Source: Thermoplasmata archaeon
GTDB lineage: Archaea; Thermoplasmatota; Thermoplasmata; Lutacidiplasmatales; UBA184
Direction: 5' to 3'
Length of the DNA: 49,970 bases
Assembly (NCBI GenBank): GCA_021798415.1
Contig: JAJZGO010000004.1
Coordinates: forward strand, 1-49,970
In this document: piece after piece, positions 1 through 8,121 of the stretch
Layout: the number at the start of each line of letters is the position of its first letter
How positions within the stretch are numbered: position 1 is the stretch's first letter
Made by a program: the position numbers and the translations under genes
The notes under the pieces: model-generated
Databases searched by the model: none
The model's input: only the letters and a program-made list of their open reading frames with translations
Told to the model about the DNA's origin: nothing

Positions 1-49
1 CCCGCGCGCCCGGCCGCGGCCGCCGCGCGTCCCAGGGAGGCGAAGGTCC

Positions 50-622
50 GTGGGCACCAAAGGGGACGCTGAGCGCCCGACGGTCACGCACGCCGTCCGC
101 TACATCGGCGAGCGGGTCACCGCCGCGCTCGAGCGGGTCGACCCGAAGGCCATCGGACGCGCCGTCGACCTTCTCGCTCGCGCCCCGCAGATCTTCGTCT
201 ACGGCGCGGGACGCAGCGGCATCATCGGCCGTGCGTTCGCGATGCGGCTCGTCCAGGCGGGCCTGCGCGCGTACGTCATCGGGGAAAGCGTCACTCCGAT
301 CGTCCGGCGGGGCGACACCGTCTTCCTGCTCTCGGGCCAGGGCGAGAGCTACTCGTCGATGCAGACCGCCAACATCGTGCGGCGCGAGGGCGCCGACCTC
401 ATCGTCCTCACGGCCCGCCCGGGGTCGAAGATCGCCCACACCGCGACCGTCCTCCTCACGATCGAGTTCGCCGAGGACCGCGACCGCCCCCGCTACGCTC
501 CGCTCGGAACGCTGTTCGAGTCGGCGAGCCTGCGGCTCACCGACAGCCTCGTGGCCGAACTTCTGCGGACGCGAGGCGAGACCGAGGATTCGATGCGACG
601 GCGCCACGCGATCATGGTCTAG
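50..622 (+). CDS. hxlB: SIS-domain protein, 6-phospho-3-hexuloisomerase-like (HxlB)
   Basis: ORF with GTG start; SIS motifs VYGAGRSGIIGRAFAMRLVQAGL and LLSGQGESYSSMQTANIVRREGADLIVLTA. Confidence 0.8.
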   Translation: MGTKGDAERPTVTHAVRYIGERVTAALERVDPKAIGRAVDLLARAPQIFVYGAGRSGIIGRAFAMRLVQAGLRAYVIGESVTPIVRRGDTVFLLSGQGESYSSMQTANIVRREGADLIVLTARPGSKIAHTATVLLTIEFAEDRDRPRYAPLGTLFESASLRLTDSLVAELLRTRGETEDSMRRRHAIMV

Positions 623-671
623 CGGCCGGCCGCGCGCCAAAGCTTAAGGAGCGGCCACCTTCCCGGCCGAC

Positions 672-1172
672 GTGTCCGCCAAGGGCGCTGCGGTCTCTCG
701 CACCCTCGTACCGGTCCCGTCTCGGTTCTTCGTCACGAGCGGGAAGGGGATCAACAAGACGAGCGAGCTCAACGCGTTCGACCTCGCGCTGCTTCAGGCC
801 GGCATCGGGGAGCAGAACCTCGTGAGCGTCTCTTCGGTCCTGCCGATCGGGATCCGCCAGATCGACCGGGAGACGATCCCCCGAGGGGCCATCACGCACT
901 GCGTCCTCTCGCGCCACGCGGGCGGCGAGGGCGAGGTGATCAGCGCGGGGATCTCCTACGGCTTCCGCACCGATGGCCAGGGCGGCTACGTGGCCGAAGG
1001 CCATCTCCACGGCACGCAGAAGTCCCTCAAGGAGTTCCTCAAGTGGCGGATGGAGGAGATCGCCCACTTCCGCGGCGTCGAGCTGCGACGCATCCACTAC
1101 CGGACCGAGGAGCTCTCGATCCCGATGGACCACTACGGGGTCTGCATCGCCGCGTGCGTCTTCCTGCCCTAG
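672..1172 (+). CDS. pdaD: pyruvoyl-dependent arginine decarboxylase
   Basis: PvlArgDC-like PSRFFVTSGKGINKTSELNAFDLALLQAGIGEQNLVSVSSVLP with the expected serine cleavage region. Confidence 0.85.
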   Translation: MSAKGAAVSRTLVPVPSRFFVTSGKGINKTSELNAFDLALLQAGIGEQNLVSVSSVLPIGIRQIDRETIPRGAITHCVLSRHAGGEGEVISAGISYGFRTDGQGGYVAEGHLHGTQKSLKEFLKWRMEEIAHFRGVELRRIHYRTEELSIPMDHYGVCIAACVFLP

Positions 1173-1192
1173 GCCCCCGGGCGGCCGCGCGG

Positions 1193-1528
1193 CTAGAGCA
1201 GCTTTCGGAAGAGCAGCTTGTCCTCGAGCCGGCCGTCGATCGCGAGCTTGCGCGTCACGAGGGCCTTCATCGGGCCGATCTCCTTGCGCACGAGGCCGTG
1301 GAACGTCGCGACGTCCGTCGTGATCGTGACGTCGGCCTGCGGGGCGGGGCCCGAGCGCAGGTTCGCGAGCCGGCCCCCCGCGAGGTCGACCGCGTAGGTC
1401 CCCGCGTCGGTGAGCCGGATCTCGATCGTCCGCGCGAGGCCGGCGAGCTCCTCCGCCGACGCGGGGGTCCGCTCGGCGTGGCGGTTGAACCGCTCGACGA
1501 GCCCGGCGAGGGTCTCCTCCACCGTCAT
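1193..1528 (-). CDS. SCP2 sterol-binding-domain protein
   Basis: 111 aa ORF; pattern TYAVDLAGGRLANLRSGPAPQADVTITTDVATFHGLVRKEIGPMKALVTRKLAIDGRLEDKLLFRKLL. Confidence 0.7.
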   Translation of the reverse strand: MTVEETLAGLVERFNRHAERTPASAEELAGLARTIEIRLTDAGTYAVDLAGGRLANLRSGPAPQADVTITTDVATFHGLVRKEIGPMKALVTRKLAIDGRLEDKLLFRKLL

Positions 1529-2211
1529 GGAACGAACGCGTCCAGCGTCCGAGCCGGTCGGGCGGGCTTAACCCTTTGCACCGTCGCCCACGAACCGCGC
1601 ATCCACGGAGGGACGGGGCCGCCGTCGGCGAGCGCGCGCCGGGCGAAGTCGATCGTCCGCCGGTCGGACGGGTAGCCGCTCCCGATCGACGCGTCGAGGG
1701 AGCGCGCGAGCCGCGCGATCGCCCGGTCGCGACGGACCTTCGCGACGATCGACGCGGCCCCGACGACCGGGTCGTCGCGGTCGGCGTGGTGCCGGGCGAC
1801 GACCCGCACGTGGCCGCCGGACCGCTCGGCGACCGACCGGCCGAACCGCGCCGCGTCGACGTCGCACGCGTCGACGTACGCCACGTCGGGCCTCAGCGCG
1901 CGGACGAGCCGGGCGAACGCCTCGGCCTCGAGTTCGTTGAGGCGACCGCGCTCGACGTAGCGGTCGATCGTCTTCGGCGCGATCGCGACCGAGCGACGCT
2001 CGCCGACGGACGCGAGACGGCGGTAGACCGTCGACCGGGCCCCGGGAGAGAGGGCTTTCGAGTCCCGCGCGCCGGCCCCCACGAGCGTCGGGATGCGGTC
2101 GTCGCGCACGAGGAACGCACCGACGACGAGAGGGCCGAGGAGGCTTCCCCGCCCCGCCTCGTCGATCCCGAGGACCCGAGCGCCCGTCGTACCGCTCCCC
2201 GGTGCCGGACA
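1525..2211 (-). CDS. rnhB: ribonuclease HII; 5' end uncertain (no canonical in-frame start upstream of GIDEAGRGS)
   Basis: Reverse-strand frame reads GIDEAGRGSLLGPLVVGAFLVRDDRIPTLVGAGARDSKAL...GAASIVAKVRRDRAI; the listed ORF begins only at the internal GTG at 2109. Confidence 0.8.
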   Translation of the reverse strand, partial: CPAPGSGTTGARVLGIDEAGRGSLLGPLVVGAFLVRDDRIPTLVGAGARDSKALSPGARSTVYRRLASVGERRSVAIAPKTIDRYVERGRLNELEAEAFARLVRALRPDVAYVDACDVDAARFGRSVAERSGGHVRVVARHHADRDDPVVGAASIVAKVRRDRAIARLARSLDASIGSGYPSDRRTIDFARRALADGGPVPPWMRGSWATVQRVKPARPARTLDAFVP

Positions 2212-2250
2212 CGCGTCAAGGAGTTAAGCCGTCGCGGCGCTGGGCCGACC

Positions 2251-3150
2251 ATGGCGCTCGACGGACTCATCGTACCGATCCCGACCCTCTTCGCCGATGA
2301 CGGCGGCCTCGACACCGGGCGCAACGCGAAATTCGCGCGCAACCTCTCGGACGCGAAGGTCGACCACCTCTTCCTCCTCGGCTCGCTCGGCGAGTTCCCG
2401 TCGGTGGACGACGACGAGCGTACCCGCCTCGTCGACGTCGTCGTCGAGAGCGCGACGGGGAAGACGGACGTCTGGGTCGGGGTGGGCGCGCCCTCGACCC
2501 GGCGGGCGGTCGCCTACGCGGAGGAGGCGGAGGCGGCGGGCGCCGCCGCGGTCGTCGCCGTCCCACCGTACTACCTCCATCCGTCCCTGCCGGCCGTCGC
2601 GAGCTACTACCGTACGATCCGCGCCGCCGTGACCGTGCCGCTCCTGGCGTACAACATCCCGTCCCTCGTCGGCTACCCGCTGCCGGCCGACCGCGTGCAC
2701 GCCCTGGCCGCGGACGGGACGCTCGCCGGCGTCAAGGACACTTAGGGCTCGCTGGCGAGCGTCGAGGGGTTCCTGCGCGGGGCTCCGTCCGGCTTCGCCG
2801 TGTTTCCGGGGGACGACGTGCTCGCGAGCGCCGCGATCGCCCGGGGCGCACGGGGCGCGGTGATGGGGATCGCCAACGTCGTGCCGAAGCTGTGCGTCGA
2901 GCTCGTCACCGCCGCACGGGCCTCCGACCGCGCCCGCAGCGAGGAGCTCCAGTCGCTCGTGGACGCGCTCGTCGACGTCTCGAGGAGCGCGCCGTTCCCG
3001 TCCGCCGACAAGTTCCTCGCCGCCGAGCTCCGGGACGCGGAGGTCGGGTATCGGGCCCCGTACGACCCGCTCACGCCCGAGGAGCGCGAGGGGGTGCGGG
3101 AGCGCCTCGCCCCGCTCCGGCCGCGCCTCGCGCCGTTCCTCGGGCGGTGA
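2251..3150 (+). pseudogene. DHDPS/KDG-aldolase family protein interrupted by an in-frame TAG at 2743-2745
   Basis: ATG 2251; MALDGLIVPIPTLFADDGGLD...LLAYNIPSLVGYPL...GVKDT*GSLASVEGFLRGAPSGFAVFPGDDVLASAAIARGARGAVMGIANVVP; the same frame continues to TGA 3148-3150. Confidence 0.8.
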
Positions 3151-3153
3151 ACC

Positions 3154-4275
3154 GTGCGCGCGGTCGTCGTTCGACCCCCGGCCGCGGGCGTCGCCCTCGA
3201 GGACGTTCCCTCTCCCGCGCTTTCCGCCGGGGCCGTGCGGGTCTCGGTCATCGAGTGCGGCGTCTGCGGGACCGACCACGACATCGTGGGCGGGCGGTAC
3301 GGACGGCCGCCGGCGGGCTCGGAGTTCCTGATCCTCGGCCACGAAAACCTTGGGGAGGTGGCGGAGGTCGGCGCAGGGGTCGACGGGTTCGCCGCCGGCG
3401 ACCTCGTGGTCGCGACGGTGCGGCGAGGCTGCGGCCGGTGCCGGTTCTGCCGGTCGAACCGGTCGGACTTCTGCGAGACGGGCGGCTTCACCGAGCGGGG
3501 TATCGGTGGGGCCCACGGATACATGGCGGAGGAGTACGTCGACGTTCCCGCCTACCTCGTGAAGGTCCCGCCCGCGCTGCGCCGGGTCGCGGTCCTCCTC
3601 GAGCCGCTCAGCGTGGTCGAGAAGGCGGTCTTCCAGGGTCAGCGCGTGCTCGATCGGAAGGAGCCGACCCCGGGCGAGCCGAAGACGGGAACGCCGACCG
3701 CCCTCGTCGCCGGGACCGGGGCGATCGGAATGCTCGCCGCGCTCCTCCTGCGGGTCCGGGGCTACGAGGTCGTGGGGGTCGACCGTCACGGCGACGACAC
3801 GCCCGCCGCGAAGACGCTCGCCCGCGCCGGAGCGACGCACGCGAACGTGCTCGCGGGGTTCGACGCGCTCGGCGGGCGCCGGTTCGACCTCGTGGTCGAG
3901 GCGACCGGGTCGGCCACGCTCGACTTCGCGCTCGTCGACCGGCTGGGGCCGAACGGCGTCCTCGTCCTCACGGGCATCCCGGACGCCGACTCCCCGCCGA
4001 CGCCGGTCCCCGGCGGCGCGCTCCTCCGGGACGTCGTGCTCGGCAACCAGGCGATCGTGGGCTCCGTCAACGCGAATCGCACGTACTTCGAGGCCGGCCT
4101 GCGCGACCTCACTGTCTTCGAGGAGCGGTGGCCGGGGGCGGTCGACGCCCTGGTCTCGGGCCGCCGGCCGCTCGAAGAGTTCCGGGACGTCCTTGCGGGC
4201 CACCCCGGCGGAACGATCAAGACGGTCCTCACCGTGCGGCCCGGGGGCGCGGCGGGGACCGCGCCGGATGGGTAG
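3154..4275 (+). CDS. gdh: glucose 1-dehydrogenase / zinc-dependent medium-chain dehydrogenase (archaeal GDH type)
   Basis: VIECGVCGTDHDIVGGRYG, LGHENLGEV, RRGCGRCRFCRSNRSDFCETGGFTERGIGGAHGYMAE, VAGTGAIGMLAALLLRVRG. Confidence 0.85.
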   Translation: MRAVVVRPPAAGVALEDVPSPALSAGAVRVSVIECGVCGTDHDIVGGRYGRPPAGSEFLILGHENLGEVAEVGAGVDGFAAGDLVVATVRRGCGRCRFCRSNRSDFCETGGFTERGIGGAHGYMAEEYVDVPAYLVKVPPALRRVAVLLEPLSVVEKAVFQGQRVLDRKEPTPGEPKTGTPTALVAGTGAIGMLAALLLRVRGYEVVGVDRHGDDTPAAKTLARAGATHANVLAGFDALGGRRFDLVVEATGSATLDFALVDRLGPNGVLVLTGIPDADSPPTPVPGGALLRDVVLGNQAIVGSVNANRTYFEAGLRDLTVFEERWPGAVDALVSGRRPLEEFRDVLAGHPGGTIKTVLTVRPGGAAGTAPDG

Positions 4276-4413
4276 AAACCCTCCGTCCGCTCTTCGGCTC
4301 CCGAGCCTCTTCTGGAGCGGCCGGGCCATTACCCCGAGTTCGCGCAGTCCGCACCGTGTTGGCCGTCGTCCCTCGGGCCGCAGCGTTTCCGTCCGCCCCG
4401 CCGACCGGAGCGC

Positions 4414-4528
4414 CGCGTCGGGGCGAAAGTGTGGGCCCACGGCCTCCGCCGGTTCGCGGAGGGGAGGCGGATCGCACCACGCCCCCGGACGACGGCGCTC
4501 CTCCGGGGGATTCCGCAGACCCGACGCG
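4414..4528. ncRNA. candidate structured RNA or leader element upstream of S8e (strand unresolved)
   Basis: Outer 9-bp stem CGCGTCGGG (4414-4422)/CCCGACGCG (4520-4528) encloses two perfect hairpins: CCTCCGC/GCGGAGG (4443-4449/4456-4462) and CCCCCGGA/TCCGGGGG (4482-4489/4502-4509); the region has no credible CDS. Confidence 0.4.
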
Positions 4529-4582
4529 CCCTAAAGGTCAAATACGCGACTCCGCTCGAACCGCTCCTCGCTGGGAGGATCG

Positions 4583-4978
4583 ATGGGGATCTGGCAGGGA
4601 TTGTCCCGACGCAAACGCACCGGGGGCCGGCTCCGGCCGATCCGCAAGAAGAGACGGTTCGAGATCGCCCCGGAGCTCCAGCACGCGACCGTCGGCCCGG
4701 GGACCGTCAAGCGCTACCGGGGCCGCGGACTCAACTCGAAGCTGAGGATCCTCACGACCCAGTCGATCAACGTCTTCGACCCCGCCACGAAGAAGATGCA
4801 GAAGGCGACGATCGTCACGGTCCGGGAGAACCCGGCGAACCCGAACTACGTCCAACGCAACATCATCACGAAGGGTGCGATCCTCGAGACGGACGTCGGA
4901 TTGGTCCAGGTACGCTCCCGCCCGGGCCAGGACGGGGTCCTGAACGGGGTTCGCGTCCCGCCGCGCGCCACGGCGTGA
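4583..4978 (+). CDS. rps8e: 30S ribosomal protein S8e
   Basis: MGIWQGLSRRKRTGGRLRPIRKKRRFE...ATVGPGTVKRYRGRGLNSKLRIL...NPANPNYVQRNIITKGAILETDVGLVQVRSRPGQDGVLNGV. Confidence 0.95.
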   Translation: MGIWQGLSRRKRTGGRLRPIRKKRRFEIAPELQHATVGPGTVKRYRGRGLNSKLRILTTQSINVFDPATKKMQKATIVTVRENPANPNYVQRNIITKGAILETDVGLVQVRSRPGQDGVLNGVRVPPRATA

Positions 4979-4991
4979 GGCGTCCCGGCGG

Positions 4992-5291
4992 ATGCCCGAG
5001 CACTTCTACGTCTACCCGGCGTACCTCGCCCAGGGTCGCTCGCGCGCCCAGGGACGCCGCCGTCCCTCGGGCGAGGGGGTCCCCGACGTCACGGTCGCCG
5101 AGATCGCGGAAGCGGCCCGACGGCTCGGCTACCGCGTCGAGGTCGAGGCCGAGAAGTCGTACCCCCGGGACCCGACGACGCTCGTCGGGCGGGTCAAGGT
5201 GACGAAGCGCGCGGGAAGCTCGAAGGCCGGGTTCCTCAAGCTCGTGGCCGCGGAGGTCCGTCGCCATCGGGGACCCGGGGGACGGCCCTAG
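4992..5291 (+). CDS. srp19: signal recognition particle 19 kDa protein
   Basis: FYVYPAYLAQGRSRAQGRRRP...EIAEAARRLGYRVEVEAEKSYPRDPTTLVGRVKV. Confidence 0.85.
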   Translation: MPEHFYVYPAYLAQGRSRAQGRRRPSGEGVPDVTVAEIAEAARRLGYRVEVEAEKSYPRDPTTLVGRVKVTKRAGSSKAGFLKLVAAEVRRHRGPGGRP

Positions 5292-5292
5292 C

Positions 5293-6084
5293 ATGGAGGA
5301 GCCCGGGACCGTCTACTTCACCGGCACGGCCGGCGCGGGGAAGACGACGCTCGTGCGCGCGTTCGCCGACTGGATGAAGAGCGCCGGGTACGACGCGACG
5401 GTCATCAACCTCGACCCGGGCAGCGAAGCGGACGGCACCGGGTTCGACATCGACATCCGAGAGTGGGTCCGCCTCTCCGACCTCCAGGAGGAGTACAACC
5501 TCGGGCCGAACGGCGCCCAGGTCGCGGCCGCCGACATGATCGCCCTCAAGATCTTCGAAGTGCGGCAGGCGATCCAGGAGCTCAAGTCGGACTACGTGCT
5601 CGTCGACACGCCCGGCCAGATCGAGCTCTTCGCCTTCCGCGAGGCGTCGAAGGCGATCGTCGACGCGCTCAGCGGCGACCGGTCGGTGATCGCCTTCCTC
5701 TTCGACCCCGCGCTCGCACGAACGCCGGGAGGTTTCGTCTCGCTCCTCATGCTCAGCTCGACCCTCGAGTTCCGCTTCCGTTTGCCGATGGTGAACCTGC
5801 TCGCGAAATCGGACGTCCTCACGCCCGAACAGCTCGCCGAGGTGACCTCCTGGTCCGACGAACCCGGGGCGCTCTACGAGGCGGTCACGCGCGACGCGCC
5901 GACCCCCGACGTCCAGCTATCGACCGAGCTCTTCCGGGCCATCGAGACGATGGGCCCGCTCGGCGGGGTGCTGCCGACCTCGGCCAAGGAGAACCTCGGC
6001 CTCGAGGCGCTCTACCAGGCGTGCCAGCGGGTCTTCGCCGGCGGCGAGGACCTCGAGCCGTCGCACGCCCCGTCGACCGACTGA
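5293..6084 (+). CDS. GPN-loop GTPase
   Basis: P-loop GTAGAGKTTL; GPN motif YNLGPNGAQ; VDTPGQIELFAFRE. Confidence 0.9.
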   Translation: MEEPGTVYFTGTAGAGKTTLVRAFADWMKSAGYDATVINLDPGSEADGTGFDIDIREWVRLSDLQEEYNLGPNGAQVAAADMIALKIFEVRQAIQELKSDYVLVDTPGQIELFAFREASKAIVDALSGDRSVIAFLFDPALARTPGGFVSLLMLSSTLEFRFRLPMVNLLAKSDVLTPEQLAEVTSWSDEPGALYEAVTRDAPTPDVQLSTELFRAIETMGPLGGVLPTSAKENLGLEALYQACQRVFAGGEDLEPSHAPSTD

Positions 6085-6115
6085 GGCCGACCGGCTCCGG
6101 GCGACCGTCGGCGCG

Positions 6116-6418
6116 TTACTCGTCGGTGAAGAAGAGGCCCATGCCCGCGGAGGCGCTCTCCTCTTCGTCCTTGAACCGTCGGTAGAGCGGTTCGGCCTCG
6201 GCGCTCGCAAGGCGGGTGCCGACGGCGTCGAGGAGCCCTTCGGCGCGCTTCACCGCGTCGGCCGAACCTTCGATGAGCACGTACGTGCGGTCGCCCGGGC
6301 CGCCGAGGGCCCCCGCGTCCCGGACCTTCTGGCTCTGTCGGGAGACGACGTCGTCCCGGAGCGCTGCGTCGAGCTCGGTCCGCCTCGCGGACGGAACGGA
6401 GTAGATCGTCCACGCCAT
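6116..6418 (-). CDS. conserved hypothetical small protein (about 100 aa)
   Basis: ATG at 6418; MAWTIYSVPSARRTELDAALRDDVVSRQSQKVRDAGALGGPGDRTYVLIEGSADAVKRAEGLL...; divergent from the next gene. Confidence 0.6.
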   Translation of the reverse strand: MAWTIYSVPSARRTELDAALRDDVVSRQSQKVRDAGALGGPGDRTYVLIEGSADAVKRAEGLLDAVGTRLASAEAEPLYRRFKDEEESASAGMGLFFTDE

Positions 6419-6494
6419 GCGCCCGGCCGACCCGGCTCGCCTATATGGGGTTGTTCGAAGGGGACGGACGGGCGGACGGGGGGTTCCGGGAGCG

Positions 6495-7211
6495 ATGTAC
6501 GCGCGGTCGACCGAGTCCCCGATACTGCTCATCGGCGCCGCGCACGTGGTGGACCTCGCCCGACCGCTTCGCGAGCTCCTGAACGAACGGACGCTCGACG
6601 GGATCGCGGTCGAGCTCGACGCGGAACGCGCGGACGCGCTCCTCGCCCCCGAGGGTCGCCGCTCCCGGGGCGGCGACGGGCCCCTCTTCGTACGCCTGTG
6701 GAGCCTCTTGCAGCGCCGCCTCGGCGCCGAGATCGGTGGGGGAGTCCCGGGCGCGGAGATGAAGGCGGCGGCCCTCGTGGCGCGGGAGCGGTCCCTTCCG
6801 CTCTTCCTGATCGACGACCCGATCCGGTCGACGCTCGTCCAGCTGGTGCGGGCGATGCCGTTCAAGGAGCGCGTGCTCCTCCTCGCGAGCGCCGTGGTCG
6901 GTCTCTTCCTCCCGGCACGGGTCGTCGAGCGGGCGATGGACCGCTACGTCGACGCGCCGGACGACTACACCGCGGAGCTGAGGCAGGTGAGCCCGACGCT
7001 CGCCCGCGTCCTGATCGACGACCGCAACGAGCACATGGCGGACCGCCTCGCCGAGCTGCGGCACCGGGGGTACGGGCGGATCGCGGTCGTGGTCGGCGAC
7101 GCGCACCTCTCGGGGCTCCGCACCGCGCTCGGACGACGGGGGATCCCGACCGAGTCGGTCCCGTTCCGCGACCTGAGGGCGGCTAAAGGACCCGGACCGA
7201 GCTCTTCGTGA
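6495..7211 (+). CDS. TraB/PrgY-family protein
   Basis: ILLIGAAHVVDLARPLRELL...GIAVELDAERADALL...DDRNEHMADRLAEL...IAVVVGDAHLSGL. Confidence 0.75.
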   Translation: MYARSTESPILLIGAAHVVDLARPLRELLNERTLDGIAVELDAERADALLAPEGRRSRGGDGPLFVRLWSLLQRRLGAEIGGGVPGAEMKAAALVARERSLPLFLIDDPIRSTLVQLVRAMPFKERVLLLASAVVGLFLPARVVERAMDRYVDAPDDYTAELRQVSPTLARVLIDDRNEHMADRLAELRHRGYGRIAVVVGDAHLSGLRTALGRRGIPTESVPFRDLRAAKGPGPSSS

Positions 7212-8055
7212 CCTCGTCCACGGCCTTCGTGAACGCGTCCGCGAACCGGGAGAGTTCGGGGGAGCGGTGCTCCTCGAGCCGGCCGGCGTCGCCCAGCGCC
7301 GAGACCTCGGGGACGACGGGGAGCTCGGCCAGGACCGGGAGCCCGTACTCGGCTCCGACGGCGCGCACCCGGCTCGGACCGAAGAGCGAGATCCGTTCGC
7401 CGCAATGCGGGCACGTGAGGTACGCCATGTTGTCGACGACCCCGAGGAGGGCGACGTGGAGGTCGCGGGCCATGTTCATCGCCTTCTTGACGATCAGCGC
7501 GGCGAGGTCCTGGGGGGTCAGGACGAAGACCATCCCGTCGATCGGGATCGTCTGGAAGACCGTGAGCGGCACGTCGCTCGTTCCGGGCGGCATGTCGATG
7601 AGCAGGTAGTCGAGCGACCCCCAGTTGACGCCGCCGAAGAACTGCGTGATGAGCCGGGTGACGAGCGGTCCCCGCCAGATCACGGGCGTCTGCTCGTCCT
7701 CGACCATGAACTGCGAGGAGACGACCGAGATCCCGGTCCGGGACGACGCCGGCTCGATCCCCTCCCCGCGGTCGACGAGCGGTCCGGTGAGCCCGAGGAG
7801 CTTCGGGATCGACGGGCCGGTGATGTCCGCGTCGAGAATCCCCACGGAGAGGCCGCGTCGGCGCAGCTCGGTCGCGAGGAGGGCCGTGACCGACGACTTC
7901 CCGACCCCGCCCTTGCCGCTGCCGATCGCGACCACGTGGCGGACCGCGCCCTTGCTCATCCGCTGGAGCAGCCCGCGCGCCGGTGGCCGGACCCCGTGCG
8001 AGTGTCCTTCCGCGGACGGCGGTGGGGCGGGCGTCGCGCCGGGAGGAGCGGCCAT
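7183..8055 (-). CDS. Mrp/NBP35-family ATP-binding iron-sulfur carrier
   Basis: VVAIGSGKGGVGKSSVTALLATEL...LIDMPPGTSDVPLTVFQTIPIDGMVFVLTPQDLAALIVKKAMNMA...CPHCGE. Confidence 0.93.
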   Translation of the reverse strand: MAAPPGATPAPPPSAEGHSHGVRPPARGLLQRMSKGAVRHVVAIGSGKGGVGKSSVTALLATELRRRGLSVGILDADITGPSIPKLLGLTGPLVDRGEGIEPASSRTGISVVSSQFMVEDEQTPVIWRGPLVTRLITQFFGGVNWGSLDYLLIDMPPGTSDVPLTVFQTIPIDGMVFVLTPQDLAALIVKKAMNMARDLHVALLGVVDNMAYLTCPHCGERISLFGPSRVRAVGAEYGLPVLAELPVVPEVSALGDAGRLEEHRSPELSRFADAFTKAVDEVTKSSVRVL

Positions 8056-8077
8056 CCGGTTGCCACGGGGGTGCGGC

Positions 8078-8084
8078 TATATAA
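8078..8084. promoter_or_regulatory. TATA element (TATATAA) in the mrp/ACD divergent gap
   Basis: CTATATAAC in a GC-rich context, 23 bp upstream of the Mrp start codon and about 40 bp upstream of the ACD ATG. Confidence 0.6.
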
Positions 8085-8121
8085 CGCGAGACCCGTGCGA
8101 ACGACCGGTCGGGAGCGATCG

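Noticed and set aside
2743-2745. Pyrrolysine or other amber recoding
   Set aside because: Several genes here terminate at TAG, the site is a conserved Ser position one substitution from TAG, and no Pyl machinery is visible in the window
2224-4440. 738-aa reverse-strand ORF
   Set aside because: Antisense to the aldolase and glucose dehydrogenase genes; R/E/D/P-rich composition typical of spurious frames in high-GC DNA, and no domain motifs
4276-4582. SRP RNA or RNase P RNA assignment for the structured gap
   Set aside because: Signature strings (e.g. GAGGAAAGTC/ACAGA for RNase P, GGTCAGG...GGAAGC for SRP) not found on either strand; kept only as an unassigned candidate
7267-8121. N-terminal extension of the 1001-aa ORF ahead of the ACD protein
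   Set aside because: It is antisense to mrp; the ATG at 8122 after the TATA element is the credible start
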